A DNA stretch of 64,000 bases. Source: Flavobacterium paronense (lineage in GTDB: Bacteria; Bacteroidota; Bacteroidia; Flavobacteriales; Flavobacteriaceae). Where the stretch lies: positions 248,001-312,000 of the forward strand of contig NZ_JAUFQN010000019.1 in assembly GCF_030409795.1 (NCBI RefSeq), read 5' to 3'. Positions 63,379 to 64,000 of this stretch are shown here, piece after piece; within the stretch, counting starts at the first letter, position 1, and the number at the start of each line of letters is the position of its first letter. Both the position numbers and the translations under genes were made by a program. The notes under the pieces are model-generated. The model was not told the DNA's origin and did not search any database. It saw only the letters and a program-made list of their open reading frames with translations.

Positions 63379-64000
63379 CGTCACTTCGAGTGATTTTTAA
63401 AAGTGAGAACGCAGTTCTTAATTTTAAAAATAATATCGAGAAGCATTGTGCGCACAACGGTTCTCGATACATTTTTGGTAAGGACAATTTTTTTCTTTTT
63501 CAAAATGAAGAACCAAAAACACTCGAACTGACGTATACGGAAATCTCGTTCTTTATACGGACCGTCACTTCGAGTGATTTTTAAAGTTGAAAACGTTAGT
63601 TTTTTACTTTGAAAATAATATCGAGAAACTTAGTGCGCACAACGGTTCTCGATACATTTTTGGTAAGGACAATTTTTTTCTTTTTCAAAATGAAGAACCA
63701 AAAACACTCGAACTGACGACTGTATAGATGATGACGTATAAATAACCTCTCTCTAACGCGAACCGTCACTTCGAGTGATTTTTAAAGTGGAAAACGTTAG
63801 TTTTTTACTTTGAAAATAATATCGAGAAGCTTAGTGCGCACAACTGTTCTCGATAAATTTTTGGTAAGGACGATTTTTTTTTTCAAAATGAAGAACCAAA
63901 AACACTCGAACTGACGTATACGGGAATCTCGTTATTTATACAGACCGTCACTTCGAGTGATTTTTAAAGTGGAAAACGTTAGTTTTTTACTTTGAAAATA
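63379..64000. repeat. REP/MITE-like array of about 155-bp units
   Basis: Three full units at 63379-63533, 63563-63718 and 63764-63916, and a fourth from 63946 cut by the window end. Each begins CGTCACTTCGAGTG and ends CACTCGAACTGACG, inverted copies of each other. The centre has ATCGAGAA...TTCTCGAT around TGTGCGCACAA. Spacers 1 and 3 (29 bp) are nearly identical; spacer 2 is unrelated. No gene is seen in the array. Confidence 0.9.

Noticed and set aside
63379-64000. CRISPR array
   Set aside because: Units are about 155 bp with internal symmetry; spacers 1 and 3 are nearly identical and no cas gene is near. Not a CRISPR layout.

Overview
The window reads as a chromosomal segment of a Flavobacterium-type bacterium (Bacteroidota). 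It is AT-rich and holds a complete gldK-gldL-gldM-gldN operon for gliding and type IX secretion. It also has the short primary sigma factor of the phylum, TAnnTTTG-type -7 promoter elements with few Shine-Dalgarno sites, an XrtF exosortase, many SPII lipoproteins with the MKK...SC pattern, and a very long FtsZ tail. No rRNA, plasmid, phage or IS gene is visible.

Region 1 (1-17.6 kb): the end of the division/cell-wall cluster (ftsW, cut by the window edge, then murG-murC-ftsQ-ftsA-ftsZ) and a YqeY-family gene. A tRNA-Arg(TCG) with a long hairpin follows, then leftward rpe and rpoD. Next comes a leftward accessory group: a DUF1566-type lipoprotein, an ECF sigma factor, and a protein joining an anti-sigma-like membrane anchor to an outer-membrane barrel. 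The rpsO-pnp pair closes the region.

Region 2 (17.7-25.3 kb): a GAF-type methionine sulfoxide reductase, XrtF with its partner, a tightly spaced pair (ATP-cone + PD-(D/E)XK nuclease, then a beta-CASP metallo-beta-lactamase), and a Cys-rich outer-membrane/periplasmic set that looks like copper handling (HYC/CC/PP protein, TonB-dependent receptor, HMA protein). A DedA protein ends it.

Region 3 (25.3-36.7 kb): the leftward miaB / sigma-54 activator / lptE / TPR / secG / groES-groEL block, then rightward topA and an arginase-fold protein without its metal ligands. Region 4 (36.7-41.7 kb): gldKLMN, preceded by two ATTTTATCG sites exactly 20 bp apart. Region 5 (41.7-54.2 kb): housekeeping and envelope genes, including an ABC-F protein, a DoxX operon, a membrane AraC-type regulator, a divergent App1 phosphatase / lipid kinase pair, an LRR protein and a J-domain + KTSC protein.

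Region 6 (54.3-64 kb) lies beyond an initiator tRNA gene and looks accessory. It carries a PAP2 phosphatase, two look-alike secreted proteins, an SGNH esterase, a small HTH regulator, a LuxR-type response regulator and a TPR sensor kinase. Two promoters there share one palindrome (TTACGG-N4-CCGTAA) placed 21 bp from the -7 element. A 34-bp direct repeat carries the 3' end of the HTH gene and brackets 1.75 kb. Further right is an HU-like DNA-binding gene behind a 10-bp-phased motif array. The window ends in a 24/22-bp tandem repeat and a REP/MITE-like array of about 155-bp units running off the edge. The best candidates for something undescribed are this regulated cluster, the phased array, the repeat array, the nuclease/MBL pair and the anti-sigma/barrel fusion.
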